Below are positions 21,132-34,906 of a stretch of 64,000 nt of DNA, piece after piece (position 1 is the stretch's first letter; each line of letters starts with the position of its first letter). The notes under the pieces were generated by a model that was given only the letters and a program-made list of their open reading frames with translations, did not search any database and was not told the DNA's origin. The stretch is from Candidula unifasciata (lineage: Eukaryota > Mollusca > Gastropoda > Stylommatophora > Geomitridae). The stretch is from NCBI GenBank assembly GCA_905116865.2, contig CAJHNH020004890.1:884001-948000 (forward strand). Reading direction: 5' to 3'. The translations under genes and the position numbers were made by a program.

Positions 21132-21690
21132 ATGAAGAATATAAAACAAATAGTATAAGAATCAACATTGAAAAAATTGAAGATATTAAACAGTTATCTG
21201 AGTTTAAGTATCTTGGAACAACATTCACCAAAAATAGCAAACGAAATGAAGAAATTATCAAAAATACTTGGTCACTCACAATAAACCTGAAAAGATTAGT
21301 AACAATAGAAATGAAATGTCAGAGAAAGGCTGCAGGAGTGACCAGAAGAGATCAAATTAGAATTGAAGTCTTTAGAGAAAAAGTCGGTATGTAACCAGTA
21401 CTTAATTACATTTAAAAAAAACAGCTAATGAAATGATTTGCCAACTATAAGAGAAAGCTTTATTATGCCATATTATACAAGGCATACATCAAAAGAGGAG
21501 AGAGATGTAGAGCCCAAGGTAGACAATAAAACAAGATGAAAAGATATCAAAGAGACTCTACAACAGTATCAAGTGGCCAGAACTGTGAGAAACAGAACCT
21601 TGTAGCTCCCTGAACACCGGAAGCAGCTAAAGAGGGAGTGATGAAGACCTCAATTTGAGTCAATTAAAAAAAAAAAAGCTGTAGTTCAAC
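21132..21690 (+). mobile_element. LINE-D 3' fragment
   Basis: The frame continuing out of the minisatellite reads FKYLGTTFTKNSKRNEEI and then MKCQRKAAGVTRRDQIRIE. The first is the RT palm/thumb motif of a LINE and the second its tail. A homologous segment with the same TRRDQIR-type text is at 48100-48500. The minisatellite is fused to the frame, so the array may have grown within or beside this LINE. Confidence 0.65.
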
Positions 21691-21709
21691 TTTTGAACTG
21701 TTAAAACCA

Positions 21710-22895
21710 TTTTGGACAAAAAGAAAATGCTGTATCATTGTAGGATTTGTAGAAGGAAAAGGTACAAACAATGCCATATACATCCTAAGGACATTGTCAG
21801 AAAGAGCTATAGAAGTAAAGACTGATTTGTACATATGCTTCATAGACTATAGAAAAGCATTTAACTGTGTGAAGCATGAAGAAGTAATCAAACTGTTAAA
21901 AAAATTAAACATTGATGGGAAAGATCTACGAATAAAAAAGAATATGTATTGGCAGCAAACAGCAACTATAAGAATTAACAACTGTTTAGGTACATTTCAA
22001 AGCATAAAGAGGGACGTACAACAAGGATGTGTACTGTCACCTGATTTGTTTTCAATATACAGTGTATATATAATGAGATGTTTAATTGGTATGCCCGGAA
22101 TTGTGGTTGGTGGGCACAATATAAACAATATAAGTTATGCTGATGACACAAGAACTACAGGAAATGATAGTCATTGTGGTGTTAGAAAGTGGAAGAATGG
22201 GCCTCAGTTTGAATCATGGGAAGACAGAAGTAATGGTGGTATCAAAGAAACAAATGATTCCTAAGTGTGTAATAAAAGTTGATGGTGTTATTTTAGGACA
22301 AGTACAGAAATTTAAGTATCTGGGCACATGGATAACATCAGATGGAAGATGCATAACTGAGATAAGAAACAGAAAAGGACAGGCAAAAACTGCATTTTAT
22401 AAAATGAAAGACATCTTGTGCAATATATCCTTGTCATTGAGAGTTAGAAAAAGAATTCTTGCTTGCTACATACATCCAGTTTTAACATATGTGAATCCTG
22501 GACAATCGGTAGGCAGGCCAAACAATTTCTAGAGGCCTCAGAGATGTGGTTTTACAGAAGAATGCTTAGAATACCTTGGACAGCCAACAAGAGCAACCAA
22601 GAGGTTTTGAAAGAGGCAGGAGCCCGAAGACAACTTATCACAGACATCAGAAGGTGACATTCATAATTTTTCGACCATGTTATGAGAAGAGGGAAAATAG
22701 AACATGTTGTGACCACTGGAAAGATCTATGGAAGGAGAGATAGAGGAAGACAACGAGAGAAGATGCTTGACAGTCTTGTTGCATGGCATGGAGGTGTGTC
22801 GGCACACGAACTGATACATGCTGAGGAGATCGCAGATTATGGAGAGGCATGATCGCCCACGCCAGTTGGCAAGGTACCTGATGATGATGATGATG
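21710..22895 (+). mobile_element. LINE-C 3' fragment with frame-broken RT
   Basis: Three overlapping plus frames (21794-22264, 22137-22532, 22463-22657) reconstruct the distal part of an RT. They give GFVEGKGTNNAIYILRTLSE, CFIDYRKAFNCV, QQGCVLSPDLFS, YADDT, then in the next frame FKYLGTWITSDGRCITEI, and in the third EMWFYRRMLRIPWTANK. The C-terminus GRRDRGRQREKMLDSLVAWHG follows. At least two frameshifts separate the pieces. The 3' end has a (GAT)n tail at about 22880-22896. Defective element. Confidence 0.85.
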
Positions 22896-22896
22896 G

Positions 22897-23640
22897 TGTC
22901 ATTATCATAACAACAAATGAGTGATAAATTTGCATTAACATTGATTTTTAATGAAAATCACATACATAAAACAGTAACATATAACATTGACACAATAAAA
23001 AGAAAAACATATTACTAATACTCAAGGTGACATTTACATAAAAACAAACATATACTAAGAACCTTGAATAGCCTGATATTGGCAAGAGAAAATGAAACAA
23101 ACTTCCCAATGTTTATCTAAACTGTTTAATTTGTAGTTCAACATGCTGAATGCACACACAGCTGGTAATTACTTTTCATTCTAAGATTCCTAACATCTAT
23201 TAATAAAAACATTCATTTTCAATGTGTCACTTCTTCTTCAGCATTCTGAATGGAATGGTTTTATCAATCCAAAGGTCGCAGGTGGTGATAGCCACCGCTC
23301 TAATATTGTTCATATGTAAATAGACAAGAACTCATACCATCCGTGAGTTACCTTAAATAAAACTAACAGGAAAATAAGCATACATCTATCAAATATTTTT
23401 TTTCAAACTGACAGCAATGAAATTGATCATTTTGTTAAAAATGATAAATGAGATGTACTTGTTCACAAAGTCTGCTGTAGTTTTGGCCAGTTTAAACTGT
23501 TTGTAGTGGAAGCAAAAATTTAATATTTGACATGACATTGTGTTTCAGTTAACTTGACAAAGTCTTAATGTCTCAGTCTTCCCTGACAAAATACATGGTA
23601 GATTTAATAGCATCATGGTATGGTATAAACTTCTCATTGA
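22897..23640. other. No gene recognised (3' of RidA gene A)
   Basis: AT-rich sequence without repeats I can name. It could include downstream untranslated sequence of the minus-strand RidA gene. Confidence 0.4.
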
Positions 23641-23735
23641 TAGACTAGTCAAAACAGTTGGTTGTATTTGTGCATGTGTTTTTCATTCTCTCCGGCGAAC
23701 TTTCTAGTCAAAATCTGTATTGTGCTAAGTTACCT
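23640..23735 (+). repeat. Hammerhead-like repeat family, decayed copy
   Basis: Shares GTATTTGTGCATG, TTTTCATTCTCTC and CTTTCTAGTCA landmarks with the copy at 29885-29990. The catalytic core is unrecognisable here. Confidence 0.4.
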
Positions 23736-24079
23736 CTTAGTAAGGTATAAACCTATAAACAACGAAAGATGTGATTTGGTCAAATATAAGCCTTTCTGTA
23801 TTCTGGTTATATATGAACTGTACATACAAACACCACCGGAATCAACTTCTTATATCAGTATCTGTTCTGTCTTGTCAGCATAGTTTTGGTTAGCTGTTTC
23901 TTCCTTGGTGGCTGGTCTGATTCAAATTATAAGTTTCATGAGACCTTTCAATGTTGTGTTTATGCATACAGAAGTAGTTTAGAAAATGAAACTGACATGC
24001 ACTACAGCTCATGTATCCACGATTTTAAGACAATGTATGGTTCCATTTAATGATGAAACATTGTTGATACAGTGGAGGT

Positions 24080-24136
24080 TCAGGCATCAATCACATTTCC
24101 TACAACAGCAACAGCTTCAATCTCTACATTTGCTCC
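24080..24136 (-). CDS. RIDA: RidA copy A, exon 6 and stop
   Basis: Acceptor CTTCCACAG. The exon codes GANVEIEAVAVVGNVIDA and the TGA stop (24080-24082). Confidence 0.93.
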   Translation of the reverse strand, partial: GANVEIEAVAVVGNVIDA

Positions 24137-27100
24137 CTGTGGAAGAAATTATCAAAGAATTATAACAGCAAATACAGCATTTGTGATGATCAATATTCTT
24201 CTTCAGCATTTGCTCTTCAAAAAGCAAACAGTGTTGGCACACTGCATATGGTTTACAGCTAGGCTGTGATATCTGCATCTTTCGGTCCAGTATTATAATT
24301 AGTCATCTTTCACAATGTGCTTTTAGGGTTATAACACCCCCCCCCCCTCCCCCCAAAATATGATCCTAGAACCCACGTGAGGGTATGATCAATCTGAATA
24401 AGAAGGAGATGACAATACCTCGGTCGCTAAGCTGTATAACAAGTACTTCTAACTTCACTGACACTGGAGACTGTGTTGGCAGATGCATTATATAAAAACT
24501 AATCTGAACCTGGAGAGAAACAGGTCTGTATTGTTATCAGTCGTTATTTGGCATAACTTTTGACGGTGATGAAACAATCATCTCATCAGGTGTCAGACAG
24601 GGATGAGTCCTCTCAATATCGCCATTCATTACTTACTGTCACCTGGACAGAATTACACAGGAGGCAAATGCAGACACTTAAGAAATCAAAGAACTTCTTT
24701 TTGCAGACGATCAATGTCTAATACACCACCAAGAACAGAATTTACAACACTATACTGACTCCTAACACCAAACCTGAAAAAAGTGTGATATAAGGATCAA
24801 CACCGTGAAAACTGAGGTAATGAGAATAAGTAGGAAACATAATATCTAGGAAGCATATTTACAAAGGATGACAGAGGCGATAGGGAGATAGAAGCCAGAT
24901 TATAGAAGGCAAATGCTGTCACCTACCAATTAGCCCCACTGCTTAGACACCCAAATGCCTCCCTTCCAACAAAACAGCAAATTATTAATAGCATCTTTAT
25001 CAGTGCCGAACATGGACAATGAACAGGGCACTAGAACAGAAAATAACTTTATGTGAAATGTGCTGTCTCCGCAAGGTCACTAACAATGACTTAAATGGTT
25101 CGACCATCTAGTGAGAATGCACCAGACCAAACAGCAGATGAGACATTTCACAGCAGAACATCTAAGAGAAGGTGAGGGGAAGACCAAGAGAGAGAGAGAG
25201 AGGAAGAAGTGGTGTAGCTGGAATTTGCAAAAAATATGAACAAATCCATCAGCCAAGCCACTAGAGAAGCGTAAGGTAAATACAGAAAACCACGACACTG
25301 GGTTACAACCTGGTATCAGTGAGATGACAAAAGAAGGGAAAAAAAAGGAAAAAATGAAATAATGTTGAGTGGATGGAAAACATACAATTGAACGATCTAG
25401 ATTTCAATTATGAAAAGATAAATATATTAAAGACACAAATACCAGATTTAGCAGGTGTGAGGTTGGTGATAAAAAGAACAAAAGTGACAGATCAGTTTAC
25501 CCGTATAAAGAGCAAATTTGAGGCCCAGGAGACACAAAGAAAGAAATTACAATACAGATTTGCAAGGCAACAGCAGTTTTGAAAATCATAGACAAAATGT
25601 AGAAACTCCAATTGTATATTGTTAAAACCAAGTAAAATATTGTAACATTATTTAAGTTTGAACAAATGCTAGTCAAAGTTGGAAAACCAGTAAAGAGAAA
25701 GCTAAATGCAGTCAAAAGCAAATGCCTAAAGAAATGTATGAACAAAAGTTGAAGAAATCAGAGAAATGTTTGGGCAATTGCTGGTTTGCTGGTATCAACA
25801 GTTATAAGACAGGTTCTGAGGTTTTGAACAACAGATCAACATCATGGCTCACAGGTAGTAATCCATAAGTGCTCTGTTTTTCTTCAAACTCAAGTCTGAG
25901 TCTAAAGAAGCTCAGCACAGTGCACAGGCTCTGTAGCACCAGCGAGGATCCTGAAATATTTGGGTAGATTTTTAACTCCAAATTTTGCACTGGCAGTGCC
26001 GTTAGGCTACTCTTTTTGATTTCCAACTGCCAAGGGATTTTTTACTTGCGCGACAATGCACATGGACGCCCGATCTCACTACCCAGAGACCAGGGGGTAG
26101 TCCAAGTCCACGTGAAGAAATCCCAGTCCTTACCGGGGATTGAATCTAGAACCTCTAGCACTCGAGGCGGACACGATGCCTCGAGACCACGCAAGATGAA
26201 AGTGATATATAGGGCAAATCCTGAGGAGCTGCAGACAGTGGAACACCACACAGTCTGTGTAACAGCACAGAAATCACTTGAGAAAGCAAGATGTCCAAGA
26301 GACATTTTACAACTGTTATTTGTTTTGATTTGATTCAAGAACCGACATCACAGCACTCGGGGCATTCCCATAAGTGCTCCGTCCCCATCTTCAGCAGCCA
26401 GCGAAGAGTTCCGATACTAATGGTGCCAGTAGCTTTCTGATTGAACGTCAGTCTTGCCTTTCCTCTGAGCCTCGAGCTTCTGCCAGAACCTCTCGTCACC
26501 CCTTAACTGCATCAATCTCACCAGACTGGGGTGATCCATCTGCTCCTTCGAATGTATCAGTATTCCACCAAGTTGTCTGTCCGCCTGTTCATATAACTGT
26601 TATTGAGAAAGGACAAATATGATGGACTGGAGGAGTTGACTGTGAGCCCTACTTGGGGTAAAAATGACAACAGAATAATGATGAAATCTGTACCAATGCC
26701 TTCTTTTTTTCTTCTACCCTTTATCCCTCACCCTCAAAGGATAGCAGGATATATCAAGGTAGTACTGGGAGTAGCACACAGAGTCCCAAATATAACCCTC
26801 TTATAAGGCTGAACAGGGAGCTGGGATTTGTTCCTGTTGGATTGACATTTGGGTCACCGTTGTGTCAAACCTGGTAGCAGTTCTGCAAGCTCTCAAACGA
26901 CTTGTCAAGTAGCCCATCCCTTGCAGCTCACTCGATGCCCTCCCCATCTTATTCACCAGCCTCTCATTATATTCTCTGTGTCATTTTTGGTGACCTTTTT
27001 GTGGGAGAAGGGGGGGGGGGTATTTATTCTCACACCATTTCTGAACCACATTTTAAAATCTACTATTTGTAACCATTAATAAAGCATGTAAACAAAATAC

Positions 27101-30100
27101 TTGTTCTTATACCTTCGGCAGAGCTGCAACTTGATAACAAACTCTGGCAGGCCTTCTGTTGGTAAAATCTACAATTAAAAATTAAAAAAAAAAAAAATAG
27201 TTTAACATTTAAATATTTCTTATCTAAAATATACTCATCGATGGAAACATTAATAGTAGTTATATTACATATTTCCTTCATAACATCTACAACAGTCTTC
27301 TCAATGCTCTATCTATGAAGGTTCAGGGCGCATCAGGAATGGAATGAAGAAAGAAATTATTGCAGAAAGGATGAGAGCTGAGAGTCTGAGAAGAAACAGA
27401 CTAAACACAAATGTAGACAATAATCTTTTCTCAATGCGGTCTAGTCTTGCTAGTCACACTCGTTATTCCCATGGGCTGTGAGTGCCATGTCTCCTCATAG
27501 CGCAGTATAACACTGTTGTCTGGAAAGACGGAAAGTTGCCAATCAGTCAATCAACTATCATAAATCTAATTTATTAGGTAGTCAATGGCAGCTATGCATT
27601 GGTGTTATCTTTTTTTTTGGAGTAAAGAAGGCAAAGTGAGAGAGGGATTACATTGCATGGGCAACTCATGGTCTTACAATATAGCCCAGGCTTTGTGCTA
27701 TGGAGAAGGAACTTCATCCCTGGCTTTAATTAGTCTTGGAAAACCTTTCTCAACATCAGCAGCTCTTGCTAGTCATACTCACCATCACCATGGGCTGAGA
27801 TTCCCATGACTGTAAAGTAAGTAAAAGTAAAGATCCCTGTTCACGCTTAGGCGCATTGGGCATATGGGAAGAACACCCATATTTTTACACACCAATTGAC
27901 ACTAGGTGGGTAATGTGGTCGGCATTACAGCGGCCGTCTTTTCTTCCCCAGGACTTACATCCTGGTACCCATTTTAGGCTGGGTCGACCTGCAATGCCCC
28001 ATACCATGATAAAAATCCACACAGCCAGCAGTGGGTTTCGATCACGGTACGTCAGAATTATGAGTCGGACTTGCAGCGCCTAAGATGCCTGTGTATAGTA
28101 CAATATAAAACAGTTTTCTGTTTTCAGTAAGAATTGCAACTGTAGCCAATAGTAGTGGAGTGGCAAATATGCCAACATGTTGACTTATTGGACAGATTTA
28201 GGTAGATTAAAAAAATTACTAGGAAATGTTCTTAAAAGTTAAAGTGGCCGTCATGATGAAAACTAGAGCAAACATCAGATATGTGTGCGCCTTTAGCTTG
28301 CTGGTTTTAAATCCTCTGAAACCTTGAGCTCAAGTTTTACCATGATCCTTGTCCTAAACTTTTTTTTCAGATACAGTCCCCTGATCGTCTTCTTCTTCTT
28401 CGCGTTCACCAGCTGTAAACTCTGGCGGAAGGTTTTGGTTGCTCGTCCACTACTGAACTGCAGTCCTGCTCCAGAACCTGAGTGTTGCGTGTGCATCAGT
28501 TTTACAGATCACATTCTCTTGAATACAGACTGTTGGTTCCTTGCCTCTCCGGCAGATGCACTCGGACTTCAAAGGAAGCTCCCCAATTAGTCGACTCTTA
28601 CGACATGCTTTTGGGGAGGCGGTGGATCTATTCTTGTTTTCCCCACAATGGGGCCCCGGAACCCACACGGGGGAGTCCCCTGATCTAATCCTAAGCCCTC
28701 CCTTGGCAAGGTGGAGAATATGTTTAGTCCCCCCCCCCCCCACCACCTCCCACCCCCCAACCATCAGTGTAACAGAGCTATAGGAACAAAAGTAGTGGAC
28801 AGCTCAAGAGCAGCCAACAGTTATTGGTTATGGCCCCAAGAGCTCTGATGGTGGTGAGCATTACACTACTGCCACCCAACCAGTATAGTCACTGCCAAGA
28901 AGGAAAGCAATGGCAAACTATCTTCTTCTATAAATTGCTGGAGAATCCTCAAGACTATTTAAATAGCATGATAAACAAACTGAAATTACTGACTGGCAGT
29001 CACAAATGCATAGAAAAGAAGCAGAGATAGAAGGAGAAACTAGACAATATAAAAATCCAGAGATACAATTACTATATAGATTAAAACATGTTGCCTCCAA
29101 AGAGACAATATAACAATCCAAAGATACAATTACTGTATATATTAAAACATGTTGCCTCCAAAGAGACAATACAACAATCCAAAGATACAATTACTGTATA
29201 GATTAAAACATGTTGCCTCCAAACAGACATAACAATCCAAAGATGCAGTTACTGTATGGATTAAAACATGTTGCCTCCAAAGAGACAATATAACAATCCA
29301 AAGATGCAGTTACTATTTAGATTAAAACATGTTGCCTCCAAAGAGACAATATAACAATCCAAAGATGCAGTTACTGTATAGATTAAAACATGTTGCCTCC
29401 AAAGAGACAATACAACAATCCAAAGATACAATTACTGTATAGATTAAAACATGTTGCCTCCAAGTAGACAACATAACAATCCAAAGATACAATTACTGTA
29501 TAGATTAAAACATGTTGCCTCCAAATAGACAACATAACAATATAAAGATACAGTTACTGTAGAGATCAAAACCTGTTGTCTACACTTTAAATCATGACGA
29601 AATATCTCCCCTAAAAAAGTGTTATCAGCCAGGTCTATCATTATACTTATACACCTGAGGCAGCATCTATGAGTATCGATCAATACTTTCAATTTGTTTA
29701 TCATTTCTTTTTCAAACATCTTATGACATAACTAGGAGTTACTTCTCCATAGCACAAAGCCTGGGCTATATTGTAAGACCATGAGTTGCCCGTGCAGCGT
29801 GATACCTCTCTCAGTTTGCCTTCTTTACTCTAAAAAAAAAAAAACAACTTCTGTCTTGTCTGTTGACTATTCTAATCAGTTTGTGCTGTATTTAGTATCA
29901 TGCTGATAAAGACTTTGGTCAAAATGTTGTGTTGTATTTGAGCACATCCTTTCCATTCTCTCTATTCAGCCTTCTAGTCACAGTGTGTGCAATATTTAGT
30001 TCTTCAAACATAGCTAAAAGAAAAACAAATTATTCAACACCTGACATAAAGAAAGCATACACTTAACAAACAATAATCAGTTACTTACACTTCCCATAGA

Positions 30101-33100
30101 CTTCATTAACAGCAGTAAAGTCATTCATATCCTTTAGCAACACTGTGGCTTTGACAACTGTTAGTGAAAGAAAACAAGCAGTCTTGAGTGAATGCCAGTG
30201 CATGTTCACATTGTTTTATGACTGTTGCTGATTATGTTGTAACCATGATATAATTTGATACTGTCAAGTCATAAGCTGTTGTTAATCCTAATAATGATTA
30301 CAAGGATTTTAAAGAAGCAACACTTAAATGAATACCAGGAAAATTTATAGAAGGTAAAGACTGCTGGTGTGATGTTGAACACATTACCTAGCAATCCTCT
30401 AGCACTCTGCTCGCTGTTTAACCCTACCAGGCCTGAGGCCCTGAACCTAACTGTCCCTATAACCTGAGCTCCTGGGCACTAACACGAAAAAACGAACATG
30501 ATGTACAAAAAAATTAGTTACATGCAAACAAGTGGTTAGAATAAGATAAAACTTGGAGACATTGTAGAAAACAGGTTTACCTTTCATCTAGCGTCAATCT
30601 TCCACCTTTGTGTGCCAATCCACCTAGTAGGATCAGTCTTGTTTCACAAAGTAAGTACCAGATGTTGCTGTTTGAGGGACACACCTCCTTCTCTTACTAT
30701 CGATCTAGTTTTAAATCTATAATTTTCATAATTCTCCTCCTCACTCTAGCTCTCACTGACTGTGTCACTTCAACTGGGAACGTATTCTTCATGAACATAT
30801 TCACAGTCTGAATTAACCAAAGTATCGATCACCTGTTGGACTGTGAAAAGCCTAGACCTACGTCACTTTCTTGTCAAAGCGGCTCGTTTCATTGAGAATT
30901 TTCCGAATTTTTTTCACATCAAACCACACAAAGAAATCTCAACACACGTAGGAAGTCGTTCGCAATGACTAACAATGAAGTCTGACGGCGATTGGCTGGT
31001 TATTTTTAGTCTGTGACGCATATTTTTCACGTACTACATAAATTCTCGGAAAAGTGGACCAGCGGTATAGCGGCAGGTTAGGAAATTCCCGGAAAGTCGG
31101 GCCAGCCGTCTGGTAGGGTTAAGCACCTCAAGGGATCCATTAATTTGTCTAACTTGCTGTTTGCACTTATCATCATCATCATGTAGCAGTTCTTTTTCCC
31201 ACCTCATGCACTTTCATACCCAAGGAGTCTCTTCTATCCCGTGAGCACCTTCATGCCAGTCAACCCTTGGCCCCCCCCCCCCCCCTCCTGCTATTATTTT
31301 TTTCAAATCTGCATGATGCTTGATATGGCCAAAATATTTCATCTGCTGACTGACACAAGACACTGTTTTTTAGCCAATCTTCTTTAGTTTCAGATCTTTT
31401 AGATTGTGAGTATTTGCTTTTCTTCTTAGGTCCATGGTATTCTTAGAATCTTTCTATAGCATTATAGATCAAAAGCCCCTATTATCTTTCTTTACTACAG
31501 GGAAGATCCATGCTCTCAAAATTTTAACTTTGATTCTCCTTGCTGATGCTTAACCACAGGCTTTCAATGTCGTTTAATTTTGTATTGTTATGGCCCATCC
31601 TCCTTTTGACCTTCACTGAAAAGTCTCTTTATTATGGAGCCTAGATTGTCAAAGTTTGTGTCATTTTCAATTTCTTCATCATTTATAGTTATTTGTGGGT
31701 AACAGGCAGTTTTGTCCTTGGTAAGACAGTTTATCACTCAACATTTGACACTTAATGTCACTGTCATTGTCTTATACTCAAACCTGGACTGTATAAACTG
31801 TCAATGTCATTTCATCAACAAGTGAAGAAAAAGGGGTAACTACAATTGAGCTGGTATCAACAAATTCACTGAACACTCAACTTTTCCCCTTGCTGAGCAT
31901 CCTGTTGGATGAATTACCTGTCATTCAATATTTTACAAGACAAACATGCTCACTAACCTTTGTCATAGGAGGTACCAGCTGCTTCCAAAATGGCTCCAAT
32001 ATTTTTTAATACCTACACATTAAAAAACAGATACTGTACACATTGGCAAAAACATCTGTTGCAGTAATTAATTTAATTTAAAGACAAACAACTGTATTGC
32101 AATGTAGACATTATAAGCTGGGGAAAACTATTTAGTGTCAACTTTTGTTCAAACATCAGTATAAGCGTACTCAGAACATTCCCTTCCGTACATTGTTTCC
32201 CTTACCCAAATAGCTAATGAACAGTTTCCATGCCTATGGTACTAATGATAGTCCTATGTTTTCTTTTAGATGAAGAGTATTGTCAAAAGCTTCTGTTCAC
32301 TATTCTCCTGAATCCGTCTTCCCAGGTGTGAAAACTCTTTTGTTCTGCTGCCCTATCCGCTCGATGGAAGACAGCCTTCACCACACCCACTTGACCAGAG
32401 GATTCGCAGCAGCCAGTTTACAGGTTTGTTCACTGCCCCTCAATTCCACATGTCCTGGGAAGATCATTCATGATATGCTCCTCACTTGTTTCACCAAGTT
32501 ATTTAACTCCTTTTTCTTCTTCACGTTCACTGGTGAAAAGTTCTATACTTTGGTGTTGTTCCACAAATTAAGTTTCTCATGCCCATCAGTTTGACAGATC
32601 TGTCTTATCTGTATGCAGGCTATTGATTCCTAGCCTCTCAGGCAAATACACTCCGACTTCGAAGGAAACATCCCTAATTAGCTGCCTCCTATGACAAAAA
32701 CCATATCTCTAGTTCGAGTAAATGTTTTTCAGCTTGACTGCTGACTGTCCATGTCTCCTATGCATATAACAAAACAGGTTCTATATGGCCCTCCAACACT
32801 CTTTCTCTCACTGCAGTTGACATCTTCTTACTGATGAGTATCTTGTGCAACTTGCTAAAGGCCACACTAAGCCACGTCGATTCTTGTTCTAATCTCTGCA
32901 AGGCTCATGGTCATCAGATCTTGCTAAAGGTCACACTATGTCATGTCGATTCTTGTTCTAATCTCTGCAAGGCTCTTGGTCATCAGATCTTGCTAAAGGT
33001 CACACTATGTCATGTCAATTCTTGTTCTAATCTCTGCAAGGCTCTTGGTCATCAGATCTTGCTAAAGGCCACATTATGCCATGTCGATTCTTGTTCTAAT

Positions 33101-34872
33101 CTCTGCAAGGCTCATGGTCATCAGATCTTGCTAAAGGTCACACTATGTCATGTCGATTCTTGTTCTAATCTCTGCAAGGCTCATGGTCATCAGATCTTGC
33201 TAAAGGTCACACTATGTCATGTCGATTCTTGTTCTAATCTCTGCAAGGCTCACGGTCATCAGATCTTGCTAAGGGCCACATTATGCCATGTAGATTCTTG
33301 TTCTAATCTCTGCAAGGCTCATGGTCATCAGATCTTGCTAAAGGTCACACTATGTCATGTAGATTCTTGTTCTAATCTCTGCAAGGCTCATGGTCATCAG
33401 ATCTTGCTAAGGGCCACATTATGCCATGTCGATTCTTGTTCTAATCTCTGCAAGGCTCACGGTCATCAGATCTTGCTAAGGGCCACATTATGCCATGTAG
33501 ATTCTTGTTCTAATCTCTGCAAGGCTCATGGTCATCAGATCTTGCTAAAGGTCACACTATGTCATGTCGATTCTTGTTCTAATCTCTGCAAGGCTCACGG
33601 TCATCAGATCTTGCTAAAGGTCACACTATGTCATGTCGATTCTTGTTCTAATCTCTGCAAGGCTCTTGGTCATCAGATCTTGCTAAAGGCCACATTATGC
33701 CATGTAGATTCTTGTTCTAATCTCTGCAAGGCTCATGGTCATCAGATCTTGCTAAGGGCCACATTATGCCATGTAGATTCTTGTTCTAATCTCTGCAAGG
33801 CTCATGGTCATCAGATGTTAAAACTGTTCCAGGATAGTTGTGTTAGTTTACTTTCTCAAGAATTTTGCCATCTGCATGGACTGCAAAAAATATAATAAAT
33901 CTATTTCATCTTTACATGAGTTAGTTTAAAAAAAGCACATAATTACCTGATCAACTTCTGCTACAGCACCTCCTGGAACTAGCTCCATGGTCTCTGGAAC
34001 AGCACCAATCTGACCCGAGATGTACAAGGTATCATTGACCTGAATTGCTTGGCTGCACAATAAAAAAAAAAAAGGGCCACATTACTTTTCAATTAGAATA
34101 TCTCTTATGGAGGTAACAAACTCATCACTATTCTATGAAGAGGTAATAAACTCATCACTACTCTATGACAGAGGTAACAAACTCCATTATTACTCTATTA
34201 AAGAGGTAACAAACTCATCACTACTCTATGACAGAGGTAACAAACTCATCACTATTCTATGAAAGAGTTAATAAAACTCATCACTACTCTATGACAGAGG
34301 TAACAAACTCATCATTACTCTATGACAAAGATAACTTCTCTATGGCAGAGGTAACAAACTCATCGCCCATTAATACTCTAAAACAGAATAAGTAACAAAC
34401 TTATAACTACTTTATGACAAAGGTAAAAAAAAACTCATATTCACTCTATGACAGAGGCAACAAACTCATGACCGAAACAGACATGGATTACAGGTAACAT
34501 ATCACTTCATTATGCCAGATTTATTCCATAATGTCTCTCTTCGCAAAATAGCTGATCACCCATGACAGCACTTCACAAAGCATGACTTCAGTAGCTCAAG
34601 CAACGACCTTAGGGATCTTCAAAGCACAGCTACTTACAAACCAAAGGAGTCTAAAACCAAACTCAAAACCTTCACAGCATGAGGCAAAAGGCCTAACCAC
34701 TTCATCACAGTGACCCCTTTCCCAGCCCCTAATTACACAACAAACATTAGTGTATTTCCTTGGTTGCCAAGAGCACTAACCGGTGTGTTCTCATAATTCA
34801 TTTACAAAACCATATCTCTGCCATTTCCACATAATTTAAAAGTTTAATCAATAAGAGTAATTCTGTTTGCTG

Positions 34873-34906
<34 letters not shown>

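Noticed and set aside
19453..21394. Long repetitive frames on both strands (MKLQQHLTS and SFIDVRCC types)
   Set aside because: Unit lengths of 24 and 27 bp keep any stop-free frame open. Both strands are open at once, and there are no host-like flanking domains.
32834..33895. 353-codon plus-strand frame with a 23-residue repeat
   Set aside because: The array is reverse transcriptase sequence read on the wrong strand. The 69-bp unit simply avoids stops in this frame.
34090..34470. CRISPR-like look of short repeats with spacing
   Set aside because: Units are contiguous and degenerate with no unique spacers, and the DNA is eukaryotic intron.
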